Positions 53,272 through 64,000 of a DNA stretch of 64,000 bases are shown one piece after another. A model generated the notes under the pieces. That model made no database searches. It worked only from the letters and a program-made list of their open reading frames with translations, and was not told the origin of the DNA. Position 1 is the first letter of the stretch. Each line of letters begins with the position of its first letter. The translations under genes and the position numbers were made by a program. Origin of the DNA: Calycina herbarum (taxonomy: Eukaryota > Ascomycota > Leotiomycetes > Helotiales > Pezizellaceae); NCBI GenBank assembly GCA_001414485.1, contig LLEY01000060.1:124001-188000 (forward strand). Reading direction: 5' to 3'.

Positions 53272-56012
53272 GAAATGGAGCTTGGAACCGATGCGATAAG
53301 GCTGGTTAAGTCAGAGCTTCCCTTAAGAGGGTTCAGTATGAGCATGGTTGGGCACAAGCCGGTTAAATCCGGGGCTGAAACGCCGACCAGTTGTCTTTCT
53401 GGGTTGACACATGATAGGTTGTAATTTGTATGAGGTAGGATGCAACGTCGTTCACAAGGGGAAGCTGATTGTGTGGCAGAGCTCTGGGATTCGCTAAAAA
53501 CATTTTGCGGCTTGCCCACGGCTTGCCATGCCAGCTTCTGGTCGATGGAGAAGATCTACTGCAGGGGGCACCAACCAGATGCTCTGAATATGCGGATCTT
53601 GATAGCTAGGCACTGGCCTATCTGAAGCCATATTCTATATTGCATTAATGTTTCCGTAAGAAAAAAGATACGATTAAACGACAACGTGATACGATAGGTT
53701 TAACGAAATATAAATAATCCGGATAATGGCTTTAAGTTAAAGCATTCCACCACTTGGCGAAATATTGTGTAGCACTAACTATGAGCATCAAACAGCAGAG
53801 ACAGAAGCACGGAACTGTAGGGCCGGGGGCAAATAGATCATCACCAGGTATGACAAAGCTTACCATCCACAAACTGTGTGGTATGTGATGTACCAAACGC
53901 TTTCCAGAACGAGCTAAAACACAAATACGGGATTTTCTTCAAGTGCATAAGGATGCGGAAGACAAGCCGGTACCACAATTGACTTGTTGGGAAATTCTTG
54001 TACGTTTTTGGTAGGCTCGGGGAGGACGAAATTTGATATGGAGCCTGTAGTATGTCATAGTCCGCACCGAGATTGTCATACACCATCCATCGAGAATTGC
54101 ACCAACCTCACTCGAGTTTTATGCTATTGCCTCGACAGAATGGTATTGAGACATTCGTGACACTTGTACGAAGTTGTTACAAAGGCTAAAGATTGTCTCC
54201 CGCATCTAGCCCTCAGAATAATCTCTTCTGATGTGCAACCATCTTCTGCCGGTTCAATGATTGGGAAGGTGTGGCAACCCAACCAACAGAACCAATTCTC
54301 TCCCCTTGTGTGCAAGGCCCATAGGACCTGCAGCTTGCTGCCATGTGTGCCCCGCAATACCAACAACCCGCCGCCATGTGAATTGAGATCCTTCAACTCA
54401 ATACGTCAAGAGGGGCGAGAAGGAGGGCTCGGGAGGGGTGGAGGATTTGTTGCAGCCGCGGCTGTGCAGGTGTTCGGAGTTTCTGCAAAGTGTTGCGATG
54501 AAGAAATGGCTTGAAGGGCGGAGCTAGGATTCATGCATGCGGGAGCTTCAAATGTGAAGATGAGATGATGACAGGAAGCTCTGCTCACGGCCGGATAAAT
54601 GGGAAATTGGGCGAGTGCGCTGTATACTCATATATTTGAGGTTGTTGATGTGAGGGTTGGAGTGGTTGAAGTGGTAAAGCTGTTGGTTCATGTTTCAGGG
54701 GCGAGGAACACGCTAGAATCGGCTAGGAAAAAGCACAACACCGCAAACTTCATTGATCGGCTCCTTCTACCTACTTAGTTAGATAGGAACCGGTAGTCAA
54801 AGGCGCAGCGCCACATCGAATATCTTCTATTCTCGTCAGGCAAGACGTGGGATTTGTAAGATAGGCAAACCATCGTGAATCATCAATCTTCAACGGTTAC
54901 TGGTCAGGAACAGCGGGATGAAGAAACACCATACATCACGAACTTCTGCAGGTTCCCGGCATGAACTGTACTACTGCTACACTACCTCCCGAGTGGGAGA
55001 AATCTTCCACCAGCTTCTGTTTTACCTGTACTTCCACCAAGATAAGCCAATTGCTCCTCCCGCCATAAATGAAAGAGCATGTCCCCGGCTGGATTGCTGC
55101 ATCCCTCAGATCTTGCAATGAAGCCATCTGATTCGATTATCGCCATTCTTGCCCAGCTGGGCAAGGAGCAAACTTGTCTCTCCGAAGAGAGGAGCTACCG
55201 ATATCTTTTCAATATTTCCCTTTCACATTCATGCGTTTAGAAACAATCATCGTCAAGAACTCAACTGCCGTTATAATTTCCATCCTTTGCATAAACCCCT
55301 TTAGGGTCAGCTCTTCCCTCGGGTACATTTCTCTTTCATAAAGGTTGCACACCATCTCGCAAATCTCAAGTGAGATTCTTGACGGCATACCGCAACAAAC
55401 AATCAGATGATCTACTTAACGCATGAACACAACCAAATCCAGCTAACCCAGCTCTCTGGTTCAAGCCTTGTTTTTCCTGGAGAAAGCGCGATAAGCGATG
55501 GGAAATGCTGCGAATATGCAGTCATCTTACCCAAAACCACTTATGTTTTTCCCAATGGCCTAGGGGAGTATGGTGGTTGTGTATTTTGAGTCAGCAAAAC
55601 TCGCTCTTTCTTACATACATACAGTGCGCGATCGAGTCATGATCTGCCATTCCATTCTCTGTTATCAAGACAACTTCGCCATGCTGGATGAAACGAAATT
55701 CATGCAAAAAATGTCTTCTACGCGAATGATGAGAATCTTCAATTCATCCAGTCCACTCCCATCAAGAATTCGAGGTCCATCGTAATGCCATCTCATAGGC
55801 TATCTTCGAGAAGTATGGTAATATTTCTCACAGCCCTCTCCTTGCTGGCCCTTTCTTCCAATCTGCCTTCTGCATTTTCTTCTCCAACAATAAGCATCCA
55901 GAGCAACAAGATGAACCATGTATTCTTTAATGACGCAAACTTAACATTCCATCTCGCTCCGGGACCAAAGATACTCAAAACTCCTTCTCGGTTTCCAACC
56001 GAGCCCTTCTCT
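53272..56012. other. Intergenic, no gene recognised
   Basis: About 2.7 kb. Minus-strand frames at 53841-54086 and 54124-54396 and plus frames at 54164-54514 and 54918-55121 were considered, but none shows a motif or a consistent splice chain. Confidence 0.4.
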
Positions 56013-57193
56013 TCACCTAGCCTTCCACCTAACCCCCCCAATCCACTTCGCAAACGCAACAACATCCTCCCTTTCCAACAACTTCTCAACACTATAATAT
56101 TCCCGAGCCAACTCCTCATTCGTAGCAACACTATGTATGAAACCTGTAAACCTCATCAGCCCAGTTCCTCATGCCATCCCCCTTTCCCCCTCCAACCTTC
56201 ATCCCTTCACCCTCAACCACGTAACAAAACACAAGCCCCCTTCCACACCTCATCCCCTAATAACACACATACAAACACAAACAAAGATATTTAGAAAAAA
56301 CGAGAAAGAAAGCAAACTCACTATGACACCCCCTACAAACCCACGCAACATCCCCCAACCTCTCCTCCCCCCACCACCCCTTCTTCAACACTTTAGCATG
56401 CATCCCCCGAGGAATTAAATGGTGGTAAGTAAGGGAAATCCAATCTCTCCCGCAGATCTCACATCCCTCTGCTTTATCTTTAGTGAGTTTTGGTGATATT
56501 GGCTTTTTGAGAACCTCTTCGAGGTATGCGTTTAGTGTGTTTTTGAGGATGTTGTCTGCGGATGAGGAAGGGGAAGGGGAAGAGGGGGTAAGGTAAGTGG
56601 CGAGTGTTTCGGAGATTGAGATGGGGATTGTGTTTAGTATGGATTGAAGAGGTTGAGGCAAGAGAGGAGGGGTGTAAATAGAGAGGGAGAGGGTGGTGGT
56701 GTGGAGTGTGTAAGTTAGGATGCGAAGGGTGGAGGGGAGGGAGGTAAAGATTTCTTGGGCTAGGTACTGTGGTTTTTTAGTTGGTGTTTTTCCTTTGCGA
56801 GTGAGAAAGTGGTTAATGAGAGATGACTCCTTAGTTAACAAGGGCAAGAAAGAGGAGAGAGAAAAGAGGAAAGGAACTTACATCAATAAACTCCCCCAAT
56901 TCTTCTCTATCATCCCCTTCCCCCGCATCCATGTCTCCATCTCGATTCTCCTCCTTCAACTCTTTTTTCCTCTCCTCCTCCTTCCCAGAATTCTTCCCGC
57001 CCTTCTCACCACCCTTCCTCCCTTTCCATACTTTTCCCTCTTTCCTGCCCTTCTTCTTCCTCACATCCTTCGAGGCAATCTTCCTGGACCTCTCAATAAC
57101 AACACTCCCAAGCACCTCCCTAAACAACCTGAAATTTCCTTCTTCAATTTTTCCCTGTTCCTCTTCTGGATTTATCGGTTGAGGAGGTGGCAT
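56013..57193 (-). CDS. HNH-like zinc protein, conserved in fungi, 316 aa
   Basis: Three exons: 57193-56882, 56829-56322 and 56143-56013. The introns are 52 bp (GTAAGT...CTAAG) and 178 bp (GTGAGT...TACAG), and they restore GEFIDESSLINHFL and CRGCHSFIHSVAT. The N-terminal 100 residues are Lys/Glu-rich, probably disordered and nuclear (KKKGRKEGKVWKGRKGGEK). A helical middle follows. The C-terminal domain has CEICGRDW, HHLIPRGMHAKVLKKGWW, VAWVCRGCHSFIH and NEELAREYYSVEKLLERED: two CxxC pairs plus the HH of an HNH/treble-clef fold. This matches a widespread uncharacterised ascomycete family. Nuclease activity is plausible from the fold but unproven. ATG at 57193 is the first in frame. Confidence 0.75.
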
Positions 57194-57952
57194 TTTCCAA
57201 CCCTACGATATGTCGATATCCGATGTAAACAGTAAAATCGTAGCTTCGTGACTTCCAATTCGTACCTTGAGTGCACTCAGTTCGTGAAGTCAGATATCTT
57301 AGTCGTAATTTCCCGAATTCGATCAAGACCTCTAGACCCAGATGGCTTCAAAGCCCAAATCGTGCAATCCACCAACCTGCAAAAGAAAATCAATGAACAA
57401 CCAAACTCCACATCTATATGTCCCCAAGAATCAATTCGTTGAGTATAAACATACCTAGATTTGTTCACGAGTAAGATCCTAATGAGTCTACCCCGCCCCG
57501 CATTTTAGTTCGAGAAGCATCGCTACCCCGCGTGCGTCATCATTTCGAGCATGAACCCCAAATTTCATTCTTCAACATTCTCCCCAATTCCTAAGACTTA
57601 CATGAAAAATTCCAGGAATCACACTGCGCATTTCTCGTCACTCACCGGTGTTGCCTGGCTGTTTCAAGCACGACAAACAAAACAGGAACACCAAATTGTG
57701 TGCGAGAATATATTATATTCATCGCTAGCGATTGTGCTTCGTTGCATTCTATTTAATGCTGGGTTGAATGAACTGAAAAATCAAACAAATGACCGGGTAC
57801 ATAAGCCGTTGAATGCCCATTGAACTCCGTGATATCTAGCTGCGTTGAAGTAGCCAAGAACTGCGCCTGCGAAAAAGACATTTCCCCCTATGCTTTTCGA
57901 AAACTCCCACCCAAAAGAAAAGTCATTTTTCATTTACAAAGAAGAAACACAT
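57194..57952. other. Intergenic gap, includes SHMT 3' flank
   Basis: No gene was recognised between the 5' end of the HNH-like gene and the 3' end of the SHMT gene. Confidence 0.4.
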
Positions 57953-59574
57953 CTACTCTCTCCATCCCTCAACTGGGAGAGGGAAAGAACCAGCCCAAGC
58001 GGCAATCTCCTTTCTCATCTCGTTGATCTTCTCGACCTCACCACCAGCGACCTTGGCCTTGAAGTCCTTGAGCTTGTTGTCACTCTTTGGGAGAGCACCT
58101 TGGACTTCCTTGCAGATCTTGATACATTGATCAATGTAGTCTGCGACCTTGGTGAAGTGGTCCTCACCGAAACCACGAGATGTCATGGCTGGTGTACCGA
58201 TACGGATACCGCATGGGGTGAGAGCGGACTTGTCACCTGGGATGGAGTTCTTGTTGCAAGCAATGTTGACTTGCTCGAGAACAGCCTCGACACGGGCACC
58301 ATCAAGTGCTTGAGGACGGAGATCAAGAAGAACCATGTGAGAATCGGTTCCATCAGCGACCAACTTGTAGTTGAGCTTCTTGAACTCAACCTCAAGGGCC
58401 TTGGCGTTCTTGACGACTTGCTTTTGGTAGTCGATGAAGTCAGGGGTGGTAGCCTGCTTGAGAGCAACAGCAAGAGCGGTAATGGTGTGGTTGTGGGGTC
58501 CACCTTGGTGACCTGGGAAGACAGAAAAGTTGATTGGGTTCTCGAGATCATAAAGAGTCTCCTTTCCAGTCTTGGCATCAACCTTGCGGACACCCTTTCG
58601 GAAGAAGATCATGGCACCACGAGGACCACGGAGGGACTTGTGGGTGGTTGTGGTCACGATATCGGCGTGCTCGAAAGGGCTTGGGATGACACCAGCGGCG
58701 ATGAGGCCAGAGATGTGAGCCATGTCAACAACGAGGTAAGCACCGACGAGGTCTGCAATCTTACGCATACGAGCATAGTCGATGAGACGGCAGTATGCAG
58801 AGGTACCGGCAACGAGAACCTTAGGTCTGTACATCAAGGCATTTTGCTCCAATTGCTCATAATCAATGATGCCAGTCTCAAGGTTGACACGGTATGGGAA
58901 GGTTTCGAAGTAGGTGGAGACGGCAGAAATCCTAGATGACGATTAGACATGGACGAGTTTTTTTCAAAAAAGTGGGAAATACTCACTTTCGTTGAGGAGT
59001 TTGGTAACCGTGACTCAAGTGACCACCGTGAGGAAGATCAAGACCCATGAGTCGGTCATGAGGTCTCATGATAGCTTGGTAGACTTGCAAATTTGCTGGA
59101 CTACCGCTCAAACATTGGACATTGACACCCCACTTGTCAGATTCGAGGTTGAAGGCCTTGAGAGCACGAGCCTGGCAGGTCAATTCGATGGAGTCAATAT
59201 GTTGGTTTCCACCGTAGTATCTAGCACCTGGGTAACCCTCAGAGTACTTGTTGGACATGGGGGATCCCAAGGCGTCAAAGACGGCTCTGGATGTGACATT
59301 TTCGGAGGCGATGAGGATGATGGACTCGCGTTGACGTTGGATCTCGAGTTTCTAGACAAATGGCAGATGAGTATGCGGTCAATGGCTGAGAGAAGGAGCT
59401 TGCTTACCATGATCTCAGCAATCTCAGGGTCGGTCTCCAACAAAGACTTTTCCAGCATCTACACATCGTGAGTCAGTATCTTTTCTGGGACGAGTAAATG
59501 AGGGGCAATTGAGGGGTTAGACTGACCTCTTGGTGAGTCTTTGGGAGGGCGTAGGTGGTGGTTGGGGCGGCCAT
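57953..59574 (-). CDS. Serine hydroxymethyltransferase, cytosolic form, 480 aa
   Basis: Four exons (59574-59527, 59458-59408, 59351-58987, 58931-57953) with three GT-AG introns of 55-68 bp. The start is [16 protein letters not shown], without a mitochondrial presequence, so the enzyme is probably cytosolic. Family blocks are present in order: [76 protein letters not shown] (the PLP Lys is in THKS), [20 protein letters not shown] and [13 protein letters not shown]. It interconverts serine plus tetrahydrofolate and glycine plus methylene-tetrahydrofolate, feeding one-carbon metabolism. Full length and all catalytic residues look intact. The high G+C codon use on this strand produces a long open frame opposite, which is a shadow. 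Confidence 0.96.
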
Positions 59575-60082
59575 AATTGCGAGTGTGTTTGGGTGCAATT
59601 AATTGTAATTGTAGAGAAGATGGTGTTGTTTGTTGTCGGTGTGAGAAGTTGAGGAACCTTGAGCCAAAACCAAAATTTCTCTGGTGCCACCCAAAAGTCA
59701 CTTTCCTTAGCGCCCGCTATTCGCTGTCGTGTCTGTGTCTGCCCCTCATCAGGTTGGTCAGGCAGTCAGGCTACAACTAATAGGGGTATGTATGCCCGAT
59801 CGGAGCTGCCTAGTACCAAGGCCTCTTGAATAGCTTCAGTTGACTTTCTCTCAGTTGCACCATCATACAAATCAAAGTTCGACTCTGCAAGAATCCATTG
59901 ACACCACTTCATGCTTGCACAGCCAACGGCTATTTTCCCTGGACGGCTAATTCCCACCTTCGGGAACACTGGGCAAGAGCCTCAAATAGGCCCAAAAGAA
60001 GTCACCAAAGGCTCGCGGTTGATATGCTCGCAATCTCTCATTATTCATTCTTCTATAGCACATTACTAAATCGTTGTCCCAT
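59575..60082. promoter_or_regulatory. SHMT upstream region
   Basis: About 500 bp between the SHMT start and the end of the next minus-strand gene. It should hold the SHMT promoter. No specific element was recognised. Confidence 0.4.
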
Positions 60083-61218
60083 CTAGATTATATACCCCTC
60101 TTCTCCGCTTGATAACTCATGTCGGACTATTTCATTATCAACATTACGATGCGCCTCAACAGAGACAACACCATCGAGAACGCTTGCTTTCTTCCAGCTC
60201 CCAGCAGACAATTCCGACGTCACCCTCTCCGACGTCAATTCCGATTTGGCATGTTCTGAAGGCAGCTCCGAAAACCTCTCTCGGGTCTCTTCCTCTCTCT
60301 CTCCACCACCCCCGCCTTGCCCAGAATCCCCACCAGCACCTCCGTCCCCTGCTTCCAATTCAACTCGACCTCCTCGCCGTTTCCTCCATATAAACAACCA
60401 CCCAATTACTCCGATGATAGCGAGTCCAGCTGGTATCCCTAAACCTGCTGCCACTCCTGTCGTTCTCGAATTGTTGCTGCTGGGAACCACGGGCTGCGAG
60501 GTGGAGATGCTGGTTGGCACAGAAGTCGATATACTGGAGGTTGTTGGGGATTCGGATACTGTCGTTTCACTTGTAGATGTTGTTGCACTTGCGGGTGTGA
60601 TAGCAGCACTGGATGAACTTGAGACTGTCAGAGTTTTGAACTCCCTCGATGTCGACGTCCGGTATATATCAGGCGCAAGCCCTACTGTGGTCAAAGCATC
60701 AAAAGATCCTAGTTTGGTCAGATTTGTCACTTGAAGGAATCAAGAAATGGAAACATACCAGGGAGAGCAAACCAACTATCGATTTTCGAACAGTTTCTTT
60801 CTTTCCAGTCGGTATTAATGCTATTGACGCAGAAAAACACATTCGGTGCCGGTATTTCGCACTTTCCAAGTTGGTTGTAACTCGCCGTCTTCTCCTCATA
60901 TGGAGCCTCTCCTCGAACACAAAAGTTGGGACAAAACGGCGATTTCCAATTGATGTCAGTGCAGCTGCCGCGAATGAAGAGACTCGAATAGTCGGACCCT
61001 ACTACCAGCTGTGTCCTCTGGCATACTCGATTGCTAAGACATATATATCCGGGTGGGCAGCATGTGGATTCAACATTGGGGCTGTCTTGACAGGCAATGT
61101 CTCCCACCGTCGTTGAGCCGTCGAAGTTATAACAAGTCGAGAGTGCTGGCGAGATATGGCATACAAAGGTAAGTGCGTACAAGAGACTTGGAAACGTCGA
61201 TTTGAAAGAAAAGGTCAT
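60083..61218 (-). CDS. Single-pass membrane protein with Cys-rich ectodomain, 361 aa
   Basis: Exon 1 (61218-60759) and exon 2 (60708-60083) flank a 50-bp intron (GTATGT...CTAG), which joins WFALP to GSFDALTTVG. A signal peptide (MTFSFKSTFPSLLYALTFVC, cleaved near PALS) is followed by an ectodomain of about 130 residues with about a dozen Cys (CYNFDG, CQDSPNVESTCCPPGYICL, CTDINW, CPNFC). Then come a Ser/Thr-rich stalk (about 180-235), one transmembrane helix (GLGIPAGLAIIGVIGWLFIW) and a basic stop-transfer RKRR. The cytosolic tail is Gly/Glu-rich. This layout resembles fungal cell-wall or surface sensors of the WSC/Mid2 type and is found in many ascomycete hypothetical proteins; ligand and function are unknown. 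Confidence 0.75.
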
Positions 61219-62414
61219 CTTGAAAACCTCATGTTTTTGCTGCTAATTTTTTGGGCTTACGATGACTGGAAGTATCTGATGGGTATTGCCAACTTTCATA
61301 TCGTCAGTTTTGCTTTGTTGTTGGCGGTCAGCTGGCCTTCATACCAACTGTTGGTATTACGACACCGCCCCAAGGCTCATCTCAGGGTCGCAAAGCCTCG
61401 ACCAGCGCGATGGCCTGCCTGCCTACATATTACCCAATCATAGCCAATTGTTTATTGCTATTAATCGTGGCGCATAGGTACCTGAAAGTTTACCAAGTCA
61501 ATTTTGTGGCTTTGGGTGTTTGAGGCATCAATACAGGGATACGAAATCCAACACCGTACCAACTGTAGTGCGTGCCGCAGTCGTTATCATTTTGTCACTG
61601 CATTTTCATGTTGGTATTTTGAAATTTTTAGCTTGCGACAGTTGGGATGAACTAGTCTCGCGATAGACAATGAAGGCGCGGCAGTTGGTAGCCCCTCAGC
61701 TCCTCACCCCTCTGTTCTTCCTGCATTCTTTCATGGCAGGGGTAAAGACATCATGGTAGGTAAGTTGGAATTGAACTCTGGTCGAGAAGGGGCGAAGTTG
61801 TCTCCCCGACTTCATCTATTCTGCTTCAAATTGGGTAAGATTGTTTATTGTTCATCGCATGGACAAGAATTATCTAGAATAATTGAGTCTATTGTATTCC
61901 TTTTGATTATTCACATTTTTCTCAGTTTGGAATGTCAATGAATAGAAAAGATACTGTTACGACCACTTTCTTATGACTGAACTCCTTGTATTTATGTATC
62001 CTTGAATTATGATAGTAGTAATTATTCGACAACGGTTCATGTTATCTCTTGTGTGTTTTGCGAGTTTTGATGGGGTATGTACCGTACTCCCTTGCTTGGT
62101 ATTAGGAAATAGTGCTGATTTTTGTTTAGTAGCTAGCTAATGGAGCTGTTTGATTTTGGTTTGATCTGAAGTGAGAGATGATAAAGTCTCCTGGCTGGTC
62201 CACAGCAGGTCGTCTTCCGGGGACATATCTTCCGAGCAAAGGTAGTGTATATCAGTGAATTGAATGTAGCAACTGCTCCAGTAAGGTTGAGTTTTCTTTT
62301 GTTTATCTCTGTCGTGGCGTAATTTCCACAAGTGAAAAATGTCGACACCTACCTGGCTTGAGGACTCGAGAAAGAGAATAACGATTCTGCGAAACGAAAC
62401 GAGGAAAAGAGTCG
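61219..62414. other. Intergenic, no gene recognised
   Basis: About 1.2 kb with only short frames. It separates the membrane-protein gene from the repeat-rich broken coding region. Confidence 0.4.
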
Positions 62415-64000
62415 ATGATGGGGGAGGAAACTGCTACACACGATATGGACTTGGAGGGACTGGTGGAACCCGAAATGTCTGGACTGGTGAAAGAGATAGA
62501 AACTACGATTAGCTTCGGGTACCAAGTGGTGGTGGAGGTATTAGATACATGCTATCTGCTTTTTGCTCTGCTTATTAAAGCGATTTGTTTTGTTGGGCAA
62601 GAAGACATCGAAATTAATGGGAAGATGGATGGCAACGCGAGAATTGAAGATTCTGTCGAGCGAGACGTCGGAACTAAAGCACCAGTCGAAGTGGAGAGGG
62701 GAAGCACAACTAGGGACGACGACAAGTTTGTACATCGAGACGAAGCGAGAGACAGCAAGCACAACGGGAAATGAGACCTCCCTACAAGACATCAGAACCG
62801 AAGAACTGGTGAAAGAGAAAATGGAAAGCACAACTGGAAACGAGTTATGTTAAGCAAGATGTTGTAGGGGGGGAAGAGATGGTCAGCACGGCGGAAAATG
62901 ATGGGTCTATCGAACACGATATTGGTACCCAAGTACTAGTAGGAGGGACGACGAACGAGAGGGGTCATGATAAGTTCGATGTCGAAACTAAAGAAGAGAC
63001 GGAAGCTACACCAGGAAACAACATGACTTCTGGAGAAGATAGCAAAATCGAGGAACCAGTGAAAGAGGGGATGGAAAACAAAACGGGAAATGAGAATCGT
63101 ACCAAGAGAGAGGTCGAAGAGGAAGAAGTCATGGAGGGAACAACGGGAAAGAACGAGACCTCTGTACGAAACATCGAAATCGATGAGCTGGCGGAAGAGA
63201 TTATGGGAAGCACTACCGGAAATAGCGAGTCTACTCATCAAAACAACACCACCGAAGCACCAATGAAATGGAAGATGAAAATCACAGCGGGAAACGACAA
63301 GTCTACCGAACGAGATATCGAAACCAAGGCAAAGATGCATATCACAACGGGAAGCAATGAGTGTGTTGAGCAAGACAAGGAAGTGGAAGAGGAGGCACAT
63401 GGTCTAGTAGGAAATGATAAGAGCCCCGTTCAAGATGTCGAAGCCCAACGGGAGTTGGAAGGTGTGGACGAGGCACCGAAACCAAAGAAAGTACGGTAGG
63501 AACCGACGAGTGTGTCAAGCAAGACACGGAACGAAAGACAAGCACGGGGGTTCTAACAGAAAATGACAAGCGCATCGTTGGAGATGTTCAAGATGTCGAA
63601 ACCGAAGGGAAAATTGGAAATCTGGCAGAAAATGACGGGGTTGTTGAAAAAGATGTCGATGTCAAAGACAAGACGGAAATTACGACAACAAATGACAAGG
63701 TCTTCGTGCTAGACCTCAATATTCCCACCACGACGGTAAGAGAAATGTCTACCGAGGACGACGCCATGGAGAAAGTAAATATTGCGATCAAGCGAGCAGA
63801 AGACATGTTTTCTGAGCACAGAATTGAGGGGAAGGAAAAGGTGGAAGTTCCGCAGGAGGCCTCGATGCCAAAGGAAACACGGAAACCGCGACAGAAAATG
63901 AAAAGCCTGTCGAAAAGAAGGGCGAGGGGAATGAAACGAAGGGTCCAACGGGAGATACAAAGTTTACCAAGCAAGACAAAAAAGCCAAGTTCAAGGCCCC
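62415..64000 (+). pseudogene. Repeat-rich acidic coding region, several frameshifts, cut by window end
   Basis: ATG at 62415 opens MMGEETATHDMDLEGLVEPE with a hydrophobic stretch (CYLLFALLIKAICFV, about residues 46-60). After it, degenerate repeats of 20-24 residues centred on TTGNExS...DIExxEE...MES follow to the end of the window. The repeat frame changes at least four times (near 62755, 62855-62880, 63470 and 63860), each time by what looks like a one-base slip, so no single long protein results. Introns were not found at these points. The composition is Glu/Lys/Thr-rich and probably disordered. It is either a decayed tandem-repeat gene or a rapidly changing array with assembly errors. No family was recognised, and the 3' end lies beyond the window. 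Confidence 0.55.

Noticed and set aside
57890..58939. Long plus-strand open frame (349 codons)
   Set aside because: It lies exactly opposite the serine hydroxymethyltransferase exons and has no motif of its own; it is a codon-bias shadow.
60730..60758. A 29-bp intron in the Cys-rich membrane protein gene
   Set aside because: Too short; the 50-bp GTATGT...CTAG intron at 60709-60758 gives a better frame and length.
1..64000. CRISPR arrays, bacterial operons, tRNA and rRNA genes
   Set aside because: The sequence is eukaryotic; no regularly spaced repeats, no T-loop-like tRNA structures and no rRNA sequence were recognised by reading.

Overview
The window looks like nuclear DNA of a filamentous ascomycete (Pezizomycotina). 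Genes are split by short introns (about 50-75 bp, GT-AG with CTAAC-like branch sites). The gene families are typically fungal: an ApsB-type microtubule-organising-centre protein, HET domains, a NACHT/STAND protein with a fungal N-terminal domain, and a DUF2306 membrane protein. Some stretches are very A+T-rich with frame-preserving stop codons, as expected from repeat-induced point mutation (RIP). A leotiomycete host is possible, but that is a guess.

Layout. 1-4.7 kb: no convincing gene; one solo LTR with a target duplication and one 385-bp fold-back element. 4.7-6.3 kb: an F-box gene. 7.2-12.6 kb: a broken NLR-like (STAND) gene on the minus strand, ordered fungal N-domain, NACHT, winged helix, ankyrin, WD40. 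Its NACHT half is heavily RIP-mutated and carries two solo LTRs, one of them inside the P-loop. 12.7-13.5 kb: a degenerate minisatellite. 13.8-20.2 kb: ApsB-like coiled-coil protein and a DUF2306 membrane protein. 23-29.5 kb: an F-box-like gene with an in-frame stop, followed by five small, mostly acidic orphan genes. 31.6-32.6 kb: a Gln/Pro/Ser-rich protein. 32.6-38.7 kb: mostly empty, with one doubtful spliced gene and a 112-bp tandem repeat. 38.8-45.2 kb: a small secreted cysteine protein, a fucosyltransferase-like type II membrane protein and a secreted PAF-acetylhydrolase-like esterase. 45.6-51.2 kb: three HET-domain loci, of which one is a pseudogene with several TAG stops, one a C-terminal remnant and one intact. 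52-61 kb: a conserved fungal protein, an HNH-like zinc protein, cytosolic serine hydroxymethyltransferase, and a Cys-rich single-pass membrane protein. 62.4-64 kb: a repeat-rich acidic coding region broken by several frameshifts and cut by the window end.

Common theme. Housekeeping genes (ApsB, SHMT) lie among lineage-specific accessory DNA. Two classes of genes linked in fungi to non-self recognition and regulated cell death (NLR-like and HET) occur as a mixture of intact and decayed copies. The decay consists mainly of C:G to T:A changes and LTR insertions, so the window records turnover of a fungal allorecognition repertoire. No CRISPR array, operon, tRNA or rRNA gene was seen.
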